The notes under the pieces: model-generated
What the model saw: the letters and a program-made list of their open reading frames with translations, nothing else
The model's database searches: none
Told to the model about the DNA's origin: nothing
Assembly (NCBI GenBank): GCA_009746045.1
Contig: RPFO01000299.1
Location: 1,718,307-1,782,306, forward strand
Direction: 5' to 3'
Length of the DNA stretch: 64,000 bases
Source of the DNA: Mesostigma viride
Taxonomy: Eukaryota > Streptophyta > Mesostigmatophyceae > Mesostigmatales > Mesostigmataceae
Made by a program: the position numbers and the translations under genes
Shown: piece after piece, positions 44,526-57,800 of the stretch
Position numbering within the stretch: position 1 is the stretch's first letter
How the letters are laid out: each line of letters starts with the position of its first letter

Positions 44526-45355
44526 CTAGTTGTCTAGATGGGGGCAATCGATGATGGGATAGCTTAGGCAATACAGCACTTGAAACGATATTAGCGCACA
44601 GCGTTATAGTACCTTCAATTAGCTCTGGCACCTTGTGGCCATCAGCTTGCGCCTTAAGTAGCCGACGTCTTGAGCCCACCTCACATTTGTAGCATAAGCT
44701 ATGCGTCAGCCTACCTATGGTATTGCACTGGTTGTATTGCACCCACAGTGTTGCGCCCCCGCATGATGCACCATGCCGTGGAGAGAGCGCTCTGTGGCCT
44801 GCCCACTTGCGGCAGTGAGAGAAGAAGCTAGGGCGCCCTCCCTCCTTCTCGCTGTGTATATAGGGTTGAAGGTTCCTTGACTCTGTATTGGCACCCACGT
44901 GACGCAGTCTCGTGCCTATTAATTAATTAATTAACTGCCAAGCAATAAGTGTTCCCATGAGCATCGGCGGCCGGGATGTGGCCTGCTTTTTGTATGTGCT
45001 CCACTCATTGTTTTGATAAAGAGTCTGGTTACCCTGGAGTTCCACGGTTAATAGAATCGTGGTTCTCTGAACATAGTTTCTTTATAGTGAGATGGAAGGG
45101 TAGCCGCTATAGCTAGGTTATTGGGTTCACGTGACATACCTTTTGAGGCTGGTGCGGCCTGATCCGGATCAGTCGTGGCCGCCAAAACTTTGGTTAGTTT
45201 TTCTTGGCCAGGTGGCAGGAGCTACGTTGAGATATAAACCTGCCACTGTCTAGGTTTCTTGGCTAATGGCGTAGTGATTGAATTGAATTGAATTGAATTG
45301 TAACATAACTCCGTTGGGAGTATATGTAGCACATAGCCCAGAGAAGGGGCATATG
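44526..45355. other. No gene seen; dispersed repeat copy at 44948-45060
   Basis: The 110-bp segment AGTGTTCCCATGAGCATCGG...CCACGGTTAATAGAA recurs at 46789-46915 (there with a 20-bp internal duplication of TGCATGTGCTCCACTC). The rest is featureless, with an (AATTG)n run near 45280. Confidence 0.7.
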
Positions 45356-46092
45356 GCCGTGTTCAGCCCGTCTCACGGTGCGAGACTGAACAAGTCTCGC
45401 GTGCAGACACGTGTGTAGTACTCCTACACACAGATCTCGAGTGATTTATCTAGTACCAAATCCGAAAGGCTTGCATCACTCCCCGGACAGGAGAACTTTT
45501 GCGGATGACTGTAGGTGTAAGTTGGCGATGCCATGGTAACCGGAGACGTCCGTCCTATAGTCAGCAAAATTGGTGCGAGAGGTCCCCAGTTCGATTCCGG
45601 TCGGATTCATTTGCAGATCGCGTTTTCCGCGTTTTCCGCGGCCTGGCACTGAACGCAAAGGTTTTCACCTTTGCGGAGTGTCTGATCAGAATATACGCTT
45701 GGCTGATTTCGATAGTACCGGCTACGCCCCCTTCTACTAAAAAGAAGGATTCAGCCGTGTTCAGCCCGTCTCACGGTGCGAGACTGAACAAGTCTCGCGT
45801 GCAGACACGTGTGTAGTACTCCTACACACAGATCTCGAGTGATTTATCTAGTACCAAATCCGAAAGGCTTGCATCACTCCCCGGACAGGAGAACTTTTGC
45901 GGATGACTGTAGGTGTAAGTTGGCGATGCCATGGTAACCGGAGACGTCCGTCCTATAGTCAGCAAAATTGGTGCGAGAGGTCCCCAGTTCGATTCCGGTC
46001 GGATTCATTTGCAGATCGCGTTTTCCGCGTTTTCCGCGGCCTGGCACTGAACGCAAAGGTTTTCACCTTTGCGGAGTGTCTGATCAGAATAT
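45356..46092. repeat. 339-bp direct repeat pair (SINE-like)
   Basis: The copies 45356-45694 and 45754-46092 appear identical and lie 398 bp apart. Each holds AGTTCGATTCC, 10 of 11 bases of the pol III B box, in a T-arm-like setting (CCCCAGTTCGATTCCGG). Near its 3' end is the hairpin GCAAAGGTTTTCACCTTTGC. No complete cloverleaf could be folded, so a tRNA-derived SINE fragment is more likely than a tRNA gene. Confidence 0.6.
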
Positions 46093-47560
46093 GGCCTATC
46101 ATACATTCTAAGCTACTTCCTGCAAGGGTGGGAATGTAAACAACACTTGCTCTAGGTGCACTAGGGCACCTGCACCACCCAGAGTTTCAGGCAACACCCA
46201 GCTAAGGGGAGCCTGTCATAGGTGGGGAAGATCAGCACAGCTATACAAAAGCTAGGGCATGGCTTCTCAGCAGGGAGTGACCCCCTGCATGGGCACTGCA
46301 TAATTAAATAAAGCTAGGTATCATCTGGAGGGTGGCTCATCGTAGGCACACATGTACATGAAGTAGAAAAGGCTAGGCGCAGCTGGTATAATAGTGCCTG
46401 TAGTAGGCGGGCATGTACAAGGCCACTGTCTATCTATTCTACACTACTGCTGCTGTATTCCCCTAGGCTGGGGCTGCCGGAGTCGCTGGGGCCGCGGTGG
46501 TCGAGGGGGCGTAGTGATTAACTAGATCTAAATTCTTTCTCTCACGAAATATGTGACCTAATAGCCCCGGCAGCCTTACGTAAGCTGCCAGCAATTAGAA
46601 CGCCACATTGCGTCATTTGTTCAGACGCAACATTTGCGTGGCGAAAAAATGCCGTTCGGGCCAAGGCCGCATGACACACAAAAAAGGACAGGAACAAACC
46701 CACCTAGCTAAGGTCGGCCTCTTTTCTTTTCCCGCCCACCCTCCCTGCATGTTTGGGGGTAAGGCTAGCCTTTGCCAAGCTGAATAAGTGTTCCCATGAG
46801 CATCGGCGGCCGGGATGTGGCCTGCCTTTTGTATGTGCTCCACTCCTTTTTGCATGTGCTCCACTCGTTGTTTTAATAAAGAGTCTGGTTACCCTGGAGT
46901 TCCACGGTTAATAGAACGTGTAATTATTTTTTCTAATGAGATTAGCATAGTACTCCGTGGCATGCCTTTGCGCATGACACGCAGGTACTTACTTAATTAA
47001 TTAATGACTTATATGATTAAAATCAACAATTTTGTTAATTTGCAAAGTTGCAAACTGGGGACAACCTAGTCGGATCAAACTAAAAGGAGTCTATGTATGG
47101 AGTCTATATATGTACGCTGCGTTTCAATAAAAAAATAGACGTGCTGAGATATCAATCAGTTGCTAGCGCGCGCGAGAGAATTAATATTAGTGTTCGTAAC
47201 GTTCATATGAATCCCAAAGGACCCTAAAAACTTTTGTACATAATCATCCTTGCTGCTGACCGCCCGGCCTGTGCCATACATAATGAAATACATGCATGTG
47301 CATGGCGATTACCACCATATGTGCACAGCGCGTGCACAGTTAAAGTTAGATACGCTCGTTGAGGAAAACCTTTCTGCGATCTGTATCGGGTTTCAAACTG
47401 AGCATCGGCACCTAAAACGCTGCGAGACGCACAGATCCACCCATTGGTGGCATTCAGCCACCCATAATCTAGAAACATACAGCATTGTTGACATAGAATG
47501 AAGTTAATCACAAGCTGGCCACCTGTGGTGTAAAGGATATGCCCCCCGGAACTATATTAC
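46093..47560. other. No gene seen; dispersed repeat copies
   Basis: Contains GGTAAGGCTAGCCTTTGCCA (about 46757, shared with the 43.3/43.9-kb inverted repeat), the 110-bp repeat at 46789-46915 and the 75-bp repeat at 46919-46994. The rest, just past the 3' end of the EPS15-like gene, is AT-rich and unannotated. Confidence 0.6.
46919..46994 (+). repeat. Dispersed 75-bp repeat, copy B
   Basis: Reverse complement of 14709-14784 with one T-run difference and a substitution or two. Confidence 0.75.
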
Positions 47561-47606
47561 CTCATGTTTGGCCATTCCATAGATTCACCAAGCCCACTAT
47601 TCGTTC

Positions 47607-48884
47607 TCAAAATGCAGTCCATGTCGGAACTGGCGGCTGAGACGACTGCCGGGCATCCGAGGCAGACCAAGTGGGGACACTATGACCCATATCACCAGCA
47701 TCCTTCACCTCGCCCCCATGCAGCAGTGCAAATGGCGACTGCGCAGATGCAGCGGGTTGACTACCCGCCGCTGCACCGAACTTGGCCCCGGCGGCATCCA
47801 GCACGTCTCCAAACGGGTCATCCACGTCGCCATTTGCAAACCCGGTCTCAAACAACGAATTTGACCTGAACTGCGCATCGTCCAGGGCCAGCGGTGGTCG
47901 GTGAGAGCCACGTTCACCGTCCAAACTGCCCGCCGCCATACCCACACCTCGCACGGTTAACGTGGGGATCGAGCGAGTGAAATCCGTCTCATCGTCCGAA
48001 TCATCCTGCGGACCTGCCCGCCCCCGCACGGCCGCGACCCCCCCCCCCCGCTCGCTTGCGGCTTCCATTGCCCTGTGCCCGCTGCGCCCGCGGTGCTGCT
48101 GTCAAACAAGGGGTTGATAAACCCGCCCCCGCCCCCGCCCCCGCCCCCGCTGCTGTGCTTGTCCGCCTCGAACAGCGGGTTCTGGCTCATACCGCCAAAT
48201 GCGGCGAACGGGTCTTCTCGTCGCACCGCACTGCTGGCATCCGCAGGCGCCCCGGCCGCAACGCCGCCCTTCCCAGCATCCCAGTCCTTGGCACGAGTGG
48301 CTCCCCCATCCGGCTTGAACGACTGGCTCCTTACACTGGACTGGCGACTCACACCTAAGTCCTCTTCGACGTCCGAAGCCGCACCGCTGGACCCGCCAGC
48401 CGCATCCTCAAACTTTGGCCCAGGAAGCGACCCGAACGGGTCGTCCTCCCCAACCCCCCCAAAGGACGCCGGGCCGCCCCCCAGCCGGTCTGGTTGCGCG
48501 GCCGCGCCCCGCTTGCCTATGTCCACTGCGCCGCTGCTATCAAACGCCCCACTCTGGCGGCCCCTGGACGCCCCCCCCCAGCTGTGCAGGTCTCCAAACG
48601 GGTCGTTCGCTTCTGGCAGCTGTGACGAGCCCTTGGCCCTCGCATCCGTCTCCCCCGACATGGTCCACGTGCTGGCGCCGTCACGGCTGCTCCTGGGGGC
48701 ACCGCCGCGCGCTGTGTCCGGCTTGTCCCCCGCATCAAAGCGGGCCCAGGCACTGGACGCGTCGGTGGATGCGACGAGGTCAGTGCCTGCTGCTGCGGCG
48801 GCGGCGCGTGTGGCAGCAGGCATGCCGGTCGCATCGGCCTTGAGGTCGGTCTCGCCAGAAGACCACGTCGTCTTGCGCGCCGGC
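47607..48884 (-). other. EPS15: EPS15-like exon 9: DPF-rich tail
   Basis: Opens [18 protein letters not shown], echoed by [14 protein letters not shown], then four DPF motifs, three NPLF/DPF-like boxes around FINPLFDS and QNPLFEAD, and low-complexity Ser/Gly. After the G12 run the acidic frame [16 protein letters not shown] continues to VPTWTAF-stop. Confidence 0.8.
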
Positions 48885-51800
48885 CTGGCAGGTCAGGTTC
48901 ATGTCGACAGGTGATTCGTGGGTGGATGGATGGGAGTGGAAGGGGGGAGTTGGTGGGCGGGTGGGCGGATGCGATGGCAGGTAGGCAGGTGGGCAGGTGG
49001 GTGGGTGGGTACTCAAGCGATAAGCCCTCATGGGCGTGGATGTCGGGACAGACAACCTGCTCAAATGGCACGGAGAAACAACCGAAGGTAAGCAACGTGC
49101 ATGTCCCTATGGGGAGCCAGGGAACCACCACAAACACGGCTGAATCTCACGATAAAAAGGAGAATCAGAGGCTTGCGATGGTCCAGCAGAGGATGCCAAT
49201 GCTTCACAAGAAACAGGCAAGCTCACCCGGCACATGCTTGACAAGAAACAGGCAAGCTCAACCGACACAGCCATGCCGCCACAAGCGAATGAAGAAAGTG
49301 GATGAAAGAGAGGCCAATGCCGCGACATCGGCAGCACGATACTATGTTTAGGGAACCCACGATTAGGAAATCCACGATGTTATGTTTAGGAAACCCACGA
49401 TGCAATGTTCAGGAACCCACGATGCTATGTTTAGGAATACAGCCGCCCAATAGACAGACATCCATGGTCTGTATCATGGCCTGCGCTGGTTGTCTCCTTG
49501 ACATATCAAGGTGGAGATGTCAAGCATGGTCATGGAAGCAGGAGGCCTGCAACAAATGGATACTTTCCGGCGATGCATGCCCCCAAAAGTTGGGCACTAA
49601 AGGGCGCAGGATGTGGTGCAGGCAGGCTCCCAGATGGGCTCAAGGGGCAGGCCCTGCTGTTCCTTCAGTGGCCACCCCCTCCATGATCACAGCACTCTTA
49701 CAGGACGTACCACACCATGCCCAAAGGCCAGAGCATCCCCGCCGGGGATGCATGTGCATGATGGGAGCGTATGAAGTGATGAATTGGAACATGGGAGTGA
49801 AAATAAGAGGGCGGCGTGTGGGACATAAAGACGAGCCATGGTGCAGCAAGGAAGAGGGTCATGGCCTCGTGGGGGCAAGCACAAGAAGGGGACTGCGTGC
49901 CTACCTGCCCAAACTGGCCCAGGGTGCGGGTCCCCCCGTGCTGCTGAAACTGTCGCGCAGATCAACATCGCCGATCACCTCCACCGCCACAAAGCCTGCC
50001 GGAGCAAGCACGAGGGAGCAGGTGGCGGGAGGGGTTACAAGGGGGTGCGTAGAGGCCCGGGAGCCCTGTGCCAGAACGCTGGCCATTCCAACGGGATCTC
50101 TAAACAAGCACCTAAAGGCTTGGCCACGCAGTGGCATGCATTTGATGCAAAAGAGAGCGCTCCACTCCTTCACACGCCACCCATGATACACCAGCAAAGG
50201 GTGTGCCTACCTAGCACACACAATATATATCACGGGCTGCAATGTCAACCCTTGCAAGCATTCGTAACGTAACGGCCATGCAAAAGCTGCTGCCTGCATC
50301 ACGTTAGCGTTTCGATTAGTGGCGGATTTCCGCCGAATGTGGCGGTGACACGCTTATTTGGTGGTGAAAATGTGGCGGTACGGCCCTGTTTTTCAGCCCG
50401 GCCAAGATGCCACATTGGGCGGTGCTGGTGCTACACTGTTGTTGTTGATTCGCCACGGGTTGGCCGCGCTGAAACGGCACGGTAGTTGGCAGTACGCCAC
50501 GGTTGGCCGTGTCAGAGGTGCCAGCCCACAGGCTTCCCGCCACAACAGATAGGGTGGCGGGGTGGGTCATGGCCTCATGCATGGGTGCACTAGTGCAGTG
50601 TGCTGCAGTTAGGTGGCTATGCAGGCTCTCAACAGCCTGGCGCCATGGCAACTTGTGCTTTCTGCCTGCTGCCGTCCCAAGTTGTTATGAGTATCCAGTA
50701 ACAAGCGTTGTAACTTTCATGTCAAAACTTTCGCCGGCGGAGCCAATTTTCGGAACAACCAAGGTTCGAGGAAAGGGCGACGCCAATTATTGGAGAGGTG
50801 CCTGGAGTGCGGGCGCACCTCAACGATATCCATTGGCGTCTACTACGAGGACGTTGGATCTTGGCGCAAAGCTCCTGACTCTGCGGCCCAGATGGTACGA
50901 CAGACAAAAACAGGAACTTGGCACTGGAAAACTCCTTGACTCTGCGCACTTTCATCGCCCGCGTCGCCAGGACTTGGGCAGTCACCAGCTCACCGCACGC
51001 TTCGCCAGGACTTACGCTTGCGAAGATGCACAAATTATTTGGATGGATGGATGGATGGATGGATGGATGGATGGATGGATGGATGGATGGATGGATGGAT
51101 GGATGGATGGATGGATGGATGGATGGATGGATGGATGGATGGATGGATGGATGGATGGATGGATGGATGGATGGATGGATGGATGGATGGATGGATGGAT
51201 GGATGGATAGATGGATGGATGGATGGATGGATGGATGGGTGGGCGGGTGGGTGGATGGATGGGTTTGACGTGCGCTTTCCCCAAAATCCTTCCACACTGT
51301 TTTGGTCGTACCATCTTGGCCGCAGAGTCAGGAGTTTTGCGCCAAGATCCATCGTCCAATCAGTAGACGCCAATGGAAATCGTCTCAGCGCGTCTGCTCT
51401 TCACGCACCGGCCTCTCCAAATAAATTGGTTCGCCCCTTCTTCGAACCTTTGGTTGTTCCGAAAATGCGCTCCGCCGGATCAACTTACGGCAAGTGACAA
51501 TCAGCGCCACGCCGTCCCTCTGGCGGGAGCTGACACACAGTAAGCTTACGCTGCATCCGGGCGCCCGCCACTGAACCCGCCACGCGTGACCGTGGCGAAA
51601 CCAATCTTACTGGTCGAAACGCCACACAAGTGGTCGAGTGACACCAGTATACAAAGTTCAGAACGCCACACGCGGCTGACTGCAAAATCCTTAATCGAAA
51701 CGCTGCATCGCGTTGCAGTAACCCCCCTCCGTCCCGATGCCCCCAGCCCCCTGAACCCATACACACACCATCGCCGCCCCTCCCCCCTCCAGTGCATGCA

Positions 51801-54800
51801 CCATTGTCCCACCAAAAACTTCTATGGATGCACCTTTGCCCACCCACACTAATCCTATTGACACACTTTGTCCAAACACCTACTTATATCAACGCGTAAT
51901 CGCCCCATCACCCTCATGCTATTGACACACTTTGTCCAAACACCTACTTATATCAACGCGTAATCGCCCCATCACCCTCATGCTATTGACACACTTTGTC
52001 CAAACACCTACTTATATCAACGCGTAATCGCCCCATCACCCTCATGCTATTGACACACATTGTCCAAACACCTACTTATATCAACGCGTAATTGCCCCAT
52101 CACCCTCATGCTATTGACAGTGCCCCCACCGCACCTTCGTCCCACTACCCTAATGCTATCAACGCACCTTCGTCCTTGAACTTGTCCCAGTCCTCGTTGA
52201 CATACATCGCCGCCCCCCGGGAGGTGAAGCCCTCCCAGTCTGGACATGACAGCAACCAGCCAAGCATTCATGGGCAAGCCGATTTATGCATTGCTTATGA
52301 ACCCATCCGCCATGGGCAATGAAACAAGCACTCGCGGTCAAGCAACCGAGCACTCACGACCGAGCCGGTTTATAGGCAATAAACCAATCCGAAACAGGGA
52401 AAAAAGCAGAAGTTCATAAGCAAGCAGCCAAGCACTCGTGGGCAGACCGCAAAGAATGTTCATGGGCAGGGAATGTGGGTACTCAATCACAAGGGTAACC
52501 CATGCGCAGGGTCATGGGCGTGCAATGAATGGACAGCGGTAACACAGATGCTGGGATAGCGTTTTCAACGACCTGATCGAAACATGTGTCTGACACCAGG
52601 CAGCGATGAAGTTGGCTCATCCACCTGAAACCGGTGGCTGCCCCCTGCTGGCCCTTTTGCCGGCCACTGCTAAACCAACAGCCAGTGACCAGTAGCACGC
52701 CCCTGCCAGGGGAACCAGCAAGCCAGCACACAGGCCAGGCAGGGCCGTGGTTGCGACCCCCTCCACCCACCCTCACCCCCCTGCTCACCATCTCCAAGAT
52801 CCTGGACTCAGAAATGTCTTGACTCTCGACCCTCGACCACAATCGCTGCCTCCCATGTCCTGCCTCTTTCCCCTTGCACCTGGCCCCCACGTCATGCCTC
52901 TTTCCACTTGCATCTGCCCCCCATGTCCTGCCTCTTTCCCCTTGCACCTGGCCCCCATGTCCTGCCTCTTTCCCCTTGCACCTGCCCCCCACATCCTGTC
53001 TCTTTCCCCTTGCACCTGCCCCCCATGTCCTGCCTCTTTCCCCTTGCACCTGGCCCCCATGTCCTGCCTCTTTCCCCTTGCACCTGGCCCCCACATCCTG
53101 TCTCTTTCCCCTTGCACCTGCCCCCCATGTCCTGCCTCTTTCCCCTTGCACCTGGCCCCCATGTCCTGCCTCTTTCCCCTTGCACCTGCCCCCCATGTCC
53201 TGCCTCTTTCCCCTTGCACCTGCCCCCCATGTCCTGTCTCTTTCCCCTTGCACCTGGCCCCCACGTCATGCCTCTTTCCACTTGCACCTGGCCCCCACGT
53301 CCTGTCTCTTTCCCCTTGCACCTGGCCCCCACGTCCTGTCTCTTTCCCCTTGCATCTGCCCCCCATGTCCTGCCTCTTTCCCCTTGCACCTGGCCCCCAC
53401 GTCATGCCTCTTTCCCCTTGCACCTGGCCCCCACGTCCTGTCTCTTTCCCCTTGCACCTGGCCCCCACGTCCTGTCTCTTTCCCCTTGCATCTGCCCCCC
53501 ATGTCCTGCCTCTTTCCCCTTGCACATGGCCCCCATGTCCTGCCTCTTTCCCCTTGCACCTGCCCCCCATGTCCTGCCTCTTTCCCCTTGCACCTGGCCC
53601 CCACGTCCTGTCTCTTTCCCCTTGCACCTGGCCCCCACGTCCTGTCTCTTTCCCCTTGCACCTGGCCCCCACGTCCTGCCTCTTTCCCCTTGCACCTGGC
53701 CCCCACGTCATGCCTCTTTCCCCTTGCACCTGGCCCCCACGTCCTGTCTCTTTCCCCTTGCACCTGGCCCCCACGTCCTGTCTCTTTCCCCTTGCATCTG
53801 CCCCCCATGTCCTGCCTCTTTCCCCTTGCACCTGGCCCCCACGTCATGCCTCTTTCCCCTTGCACCTGGCCCCCATGTCCTGCCTCTTTCCCCTTGCACC
53901 TGCCCCCCATGTCATGCCTCTTTCCCCTTGCACCTGGGCCCCACGTCATGCCTCTTTCCCCTTGCACCTGGCCCCCACGTCCTGTCTCTTTCCCCTTGCA
54001 CCTGGCCCCACGTCCTGTCTCTTTCCCCTTGCACCTGGCCCCCACGTCCTGTCTCTTTCCCCTTGCACCTGGCCCCCACGTCCTGTCTCTTTCCCCTTGC
54101 ATCTGCCCCCCATGTCCTGTCTCTTTCCCCTTGCACCTGCCCCCCACGTCCTGTCTCTTTCCCCTTGCACCTGCCCCCCACGTCCTGCCTCTTTCCCCTT
54201 GCACCTGCCCCCCATGTCCTGCCTCTTTCCCCTTGCACCCGTGGCCACAGCTCCCATGCGGTACCCATGCTGAGGCGCTACCAACGCCCGCAACTAGACA
54301 TGTGCATTCCTTGACATGCCCACCACACAGCATCCATGCTACCCGCCCTGCGGACGGTACCCACCCAGCCCTAACCCTCGAGTGGTAGTCGTCCACCTAT
54401 GGTATGCAGCAGCATGCCCAAAGGACAGGAGGGACACAATGGAGCCGTTCTAATGCCATGCGGACACACGAGCCACATGCATGCCACGTGAACGGATATC
54501 CCTCACCACATTTCCTTCAAAGTTCTTGCGGTGAAATTCCGGTGAAGGGGAAGGGCTGGGTGGCGTGGGAGGGAAATGACTTGGGTGCGGCTGATTGGGG
54601 TCTGCATGGGTCAGCCTGCCTCTGGGCGCATGGAATCCTGAGAACCAGACAAGTGCCCAGATGGCATTGCCCAACGCAAAAAAAAGAGTCACCCCACATG
54701 CCCAGATGGCCTCACGCAATGATGTTATGCCATAGTTCATGCCCTGCGGACCCCCCCCTCCAACCTAATTGACTTGCTGGGCACCCCAAGCGCCAGAATA

Positions 54801-57800
54801 ACACCACCACATGTCCATACGGGACCACAACGCTGCACGCTGCTCACCGAAACTGTGGATGGCGTCCTGCCCTGCCGCGATGGGTAGCCCCAGGTCCCTG
54901 GCGCGGGTGATCAGGCGCGAGCGCAGCGCGTCGGTGCGGCCCATCATGGCCTCCACCTTGTGGCGCTCCATCTCCACGCTGCTGTCGCCCCGCACGCTGG
55001 CCTCCAGCTCGCCCAGGATGGACCGCAGCTCGCCCATCGCGTCCTCTTCGGCCTCGCACGCCGCGTCGTTCATCTGGCGGATAAATTATATTCATCGGAA
55101 AATAAATGATAATCATCGGCACATGAATGATGAAGTTGAGAAGGTATTAGCCATCCCGCGAAAACGTGGCCATGGCGGTGGGGATGGCGTAGGTCAGCGG
55201 GCAGCGAGAGATAGGAGAGACAAAGTCAAACAAGCGTGCATCGTGCACTAGGACAGCAGCGTGATGCTGGTGCGTCGTGCGGGTGACAACACGGACAAGG
55301 GGCGACGGGTGGCGGAGAGTTGCCATGCTGCATGCAGGCGGTGTACAGCAGCCGAGAGGGACAGCAGGAGCAGGAGGCTGAATCCAGGCAGGGGAAAATA
55401 GAGCGATGAGTGCTCCCCCCTAATCCTAACATTTTCAAGATCCACCCCCCCACTGCAAGGCACCACGAGGCATGACAAGGGACCACCAGGAACTACACGG
55501 CACGACACGACACGACAAATCAAGACACGGCATCACACGGCATGACAAGGTATCTGCAGGCAGCATTAGCTAGGCAGTAACCCCCCACACCTGCACTTGC
55601 ACACGCAGCTCCTCGATGGCGCGCTGCAGCCCCGTGCGCTCGTCCTGCAGGCTCTGTAGCCGCTCCTTGATCGGCGCGTAGTGAGACGCCAGCTGTCCCA
55701 TCACGCGCTCCAGCTCGGCCACCTCCCCCTGCAGCGTCTCGACCATGCGGCCGTCCAGCAGCTCGGCCGCCGCGCGCTCCATGTTGGAGATCTCGCCGCG
55801 CAGCTCCGCCTTGCGTTGCTGCACGCACACGGCACAGCATGGGGAAGCACAGGAAGTAATTCCCCCAAAGGCATGGGGGCGCAATCAATGCCCCCCAAAT
55901 GCCCCCCAAGCCACGGAGGAGGAAGCGGGGAGATGCGCCCAAACGCGGACAGGAACCCAAGGGTCAGATGCACCACCAACGGAAAATTCCTTGAAGACGG
56001 GCCACATGCATGCGCGCGCGGGTCCAACGAAACAACCACTTCCCGAAACACGAGCCATTGAAACATGGCCGCCGGAAACATGGCAAGGGGGGGTGACAGA
56101 AGCCAAAGGGCGGGGCGGGAGCAGGGGTGGGCAGGGGAGGGGTGCCGGGCTTGTCCTGATCCCACCAACTATCCCCCCGCCCGTGTCCTCCCACACCCCC
56201 TCACCCCCTCACCCCATGTGCCCCAAAACTCGTGTTCTCCAAGACTTCTCTTAACGCATGGCTGAACCCCTTCCTCCTCAAAACCCAACAAACCCCTCAT
56301 CCCCCCCTCACCTTAAGCTCTTCGATCCGGTTGACGGCTGCCTGGTAGCTGCCCTGCGCCTGCTCGGCCGCTGCCTTCTTCTCCTGGTACATCTTCTCCA
56401 CCTTCTCCAGCTGGCAAGAGGTAGGGGGGCCGTGAGGCAGTGGGGCTGTGAGGCCGTGAGGCCGTGAGGCAGTGGACATCATGGCCAGCGCAGGGCCATG
56501 CCAGCCACGGGCATGATGAGGCCAGGGACCCCCAGGTATCCAAACGAGGACACCTGTATGCATGCCCATGTCTCCTGCTCGTGAATATACAACAATCAGG
56601 ACTGTAAGAAAATCGTTCCGCTTGGTCCATCATGGGCTACCCAGAGATGCTCTACAACCCCTTCCCATGGGCTGCTGCCATAAGAGCAGACCGTGGCAGG
56701 ATCAGCTGACTGCTCGCCAACGTGGCGGCCTAGAGAGCATATGACAATGGCCAGCGAGGGTGCGGCCTGCTCAAGCCGCCCATGAAACTCAAGTGCCATC
56801 CCTTAAGGCCGAAGCACACCACTGAGCGCGCCAGCTGTCATGTTGTCATGATCGCGACCACGATGGCCCAAGGGGTAGCGAGGGGCCAAGGCTGATGAGC
56901 GCGTCAAGGTGGTCTCAGCATAGCATCTTTATATCAAGATAGAGTAGTATGAGGGTGTGGGTATGTTATCCAAATAGATAAAGGACTATCGATATGGGAA
57001 TATCCCCCTTCCTTATCCCAGGAGACACAGGGCCGCAAATTGTATGGTACCTTACCCAGCATGCAGGCCCCTTCCCCCATCAAGATCCATCACGAGCTTC
57101 CTCATCCCTTCCCTTCGGCTCATCCACGCGCGTGCGATGCCCCACCCAACAACAGGGAAGCCTGCCCCAGGACACCAGCCCCAGTATCTAAAGCTTAAAT
57201 TAGACCAGATCTATCCATGAGACGAACCGCACAGCTGCGACCTGTATTCACAGTCCATCGGTATTACATTCGGTCTTGATGCTTGCGTACCTCTGCCTTT
57301 TCTCGTTCCATGAGCTCCTGCAGCCGGACCTCGTCCGCGCGGCACCGGCTCTGAAACAGCACCAGCTCCCTCAGGGTGTCGTCGTACCCACGCCGACGGT
57401 CCTGTGCCTGCCGCGCCGCGCCTTCCAGCTCAAAGTTCTGCCGGACCGCAGACAGTACGCGTGTGTGGCACCACCAGGTTTTCTCAACTGTGCTCTTTGT
57501 GATTGAGACGCACACGGCAGTAGGGATTACCCAGCTACGAAACCAGAAGCTGGTATGGTCCAGCTACAAAGCCAAAAGCTGGTGTGGCCCAGCTACGAAT
57601 TCATAAGCTGGTATGGCCCAGCTACGAATTCATAAGCTGGTATGGCCCAGCTACGAAACCAGAAGCTGGTATGGTCCAGTTACGAAGTCACAAGCTGGTA
57701 TGGCCCTCGGCCTGATCACCCCTGCATACACTTGCGGCCAACGGCTTGCACGATGACATCCACCAGGCGTACACACTGAGGGAGTATGGACAGTCGCAGT

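Noticed and set aside
45520-45620. tRNA gene
   Set aside because: Only the T-arm/B box is convincing; no acceptor stem and anticodon arm of normal length could be found.
47564-47869. Plus-strand ORF at the EPS15-like 3' end
   Set aside because: Antisense of the last exon and flank, no domain.
48075-48914. 279-residue plus-strand Pro/Ser-rich ORF
   Set aside because: Antisense of the EPS15-like DPF tail, which has clear motifs on the minus strand.
52747-54396. ORFs of 350-500 residues over the 34-bp minisatellite
   Set aside because: Period 34 leaves every frame open; residues only repeat the unit, and the region is intronic.
57531-57704. CRISPR-like array
   Set aside because: The units are contiguous 29-bp tandem repeats without unique spacers, inside a eukaryotic intron.
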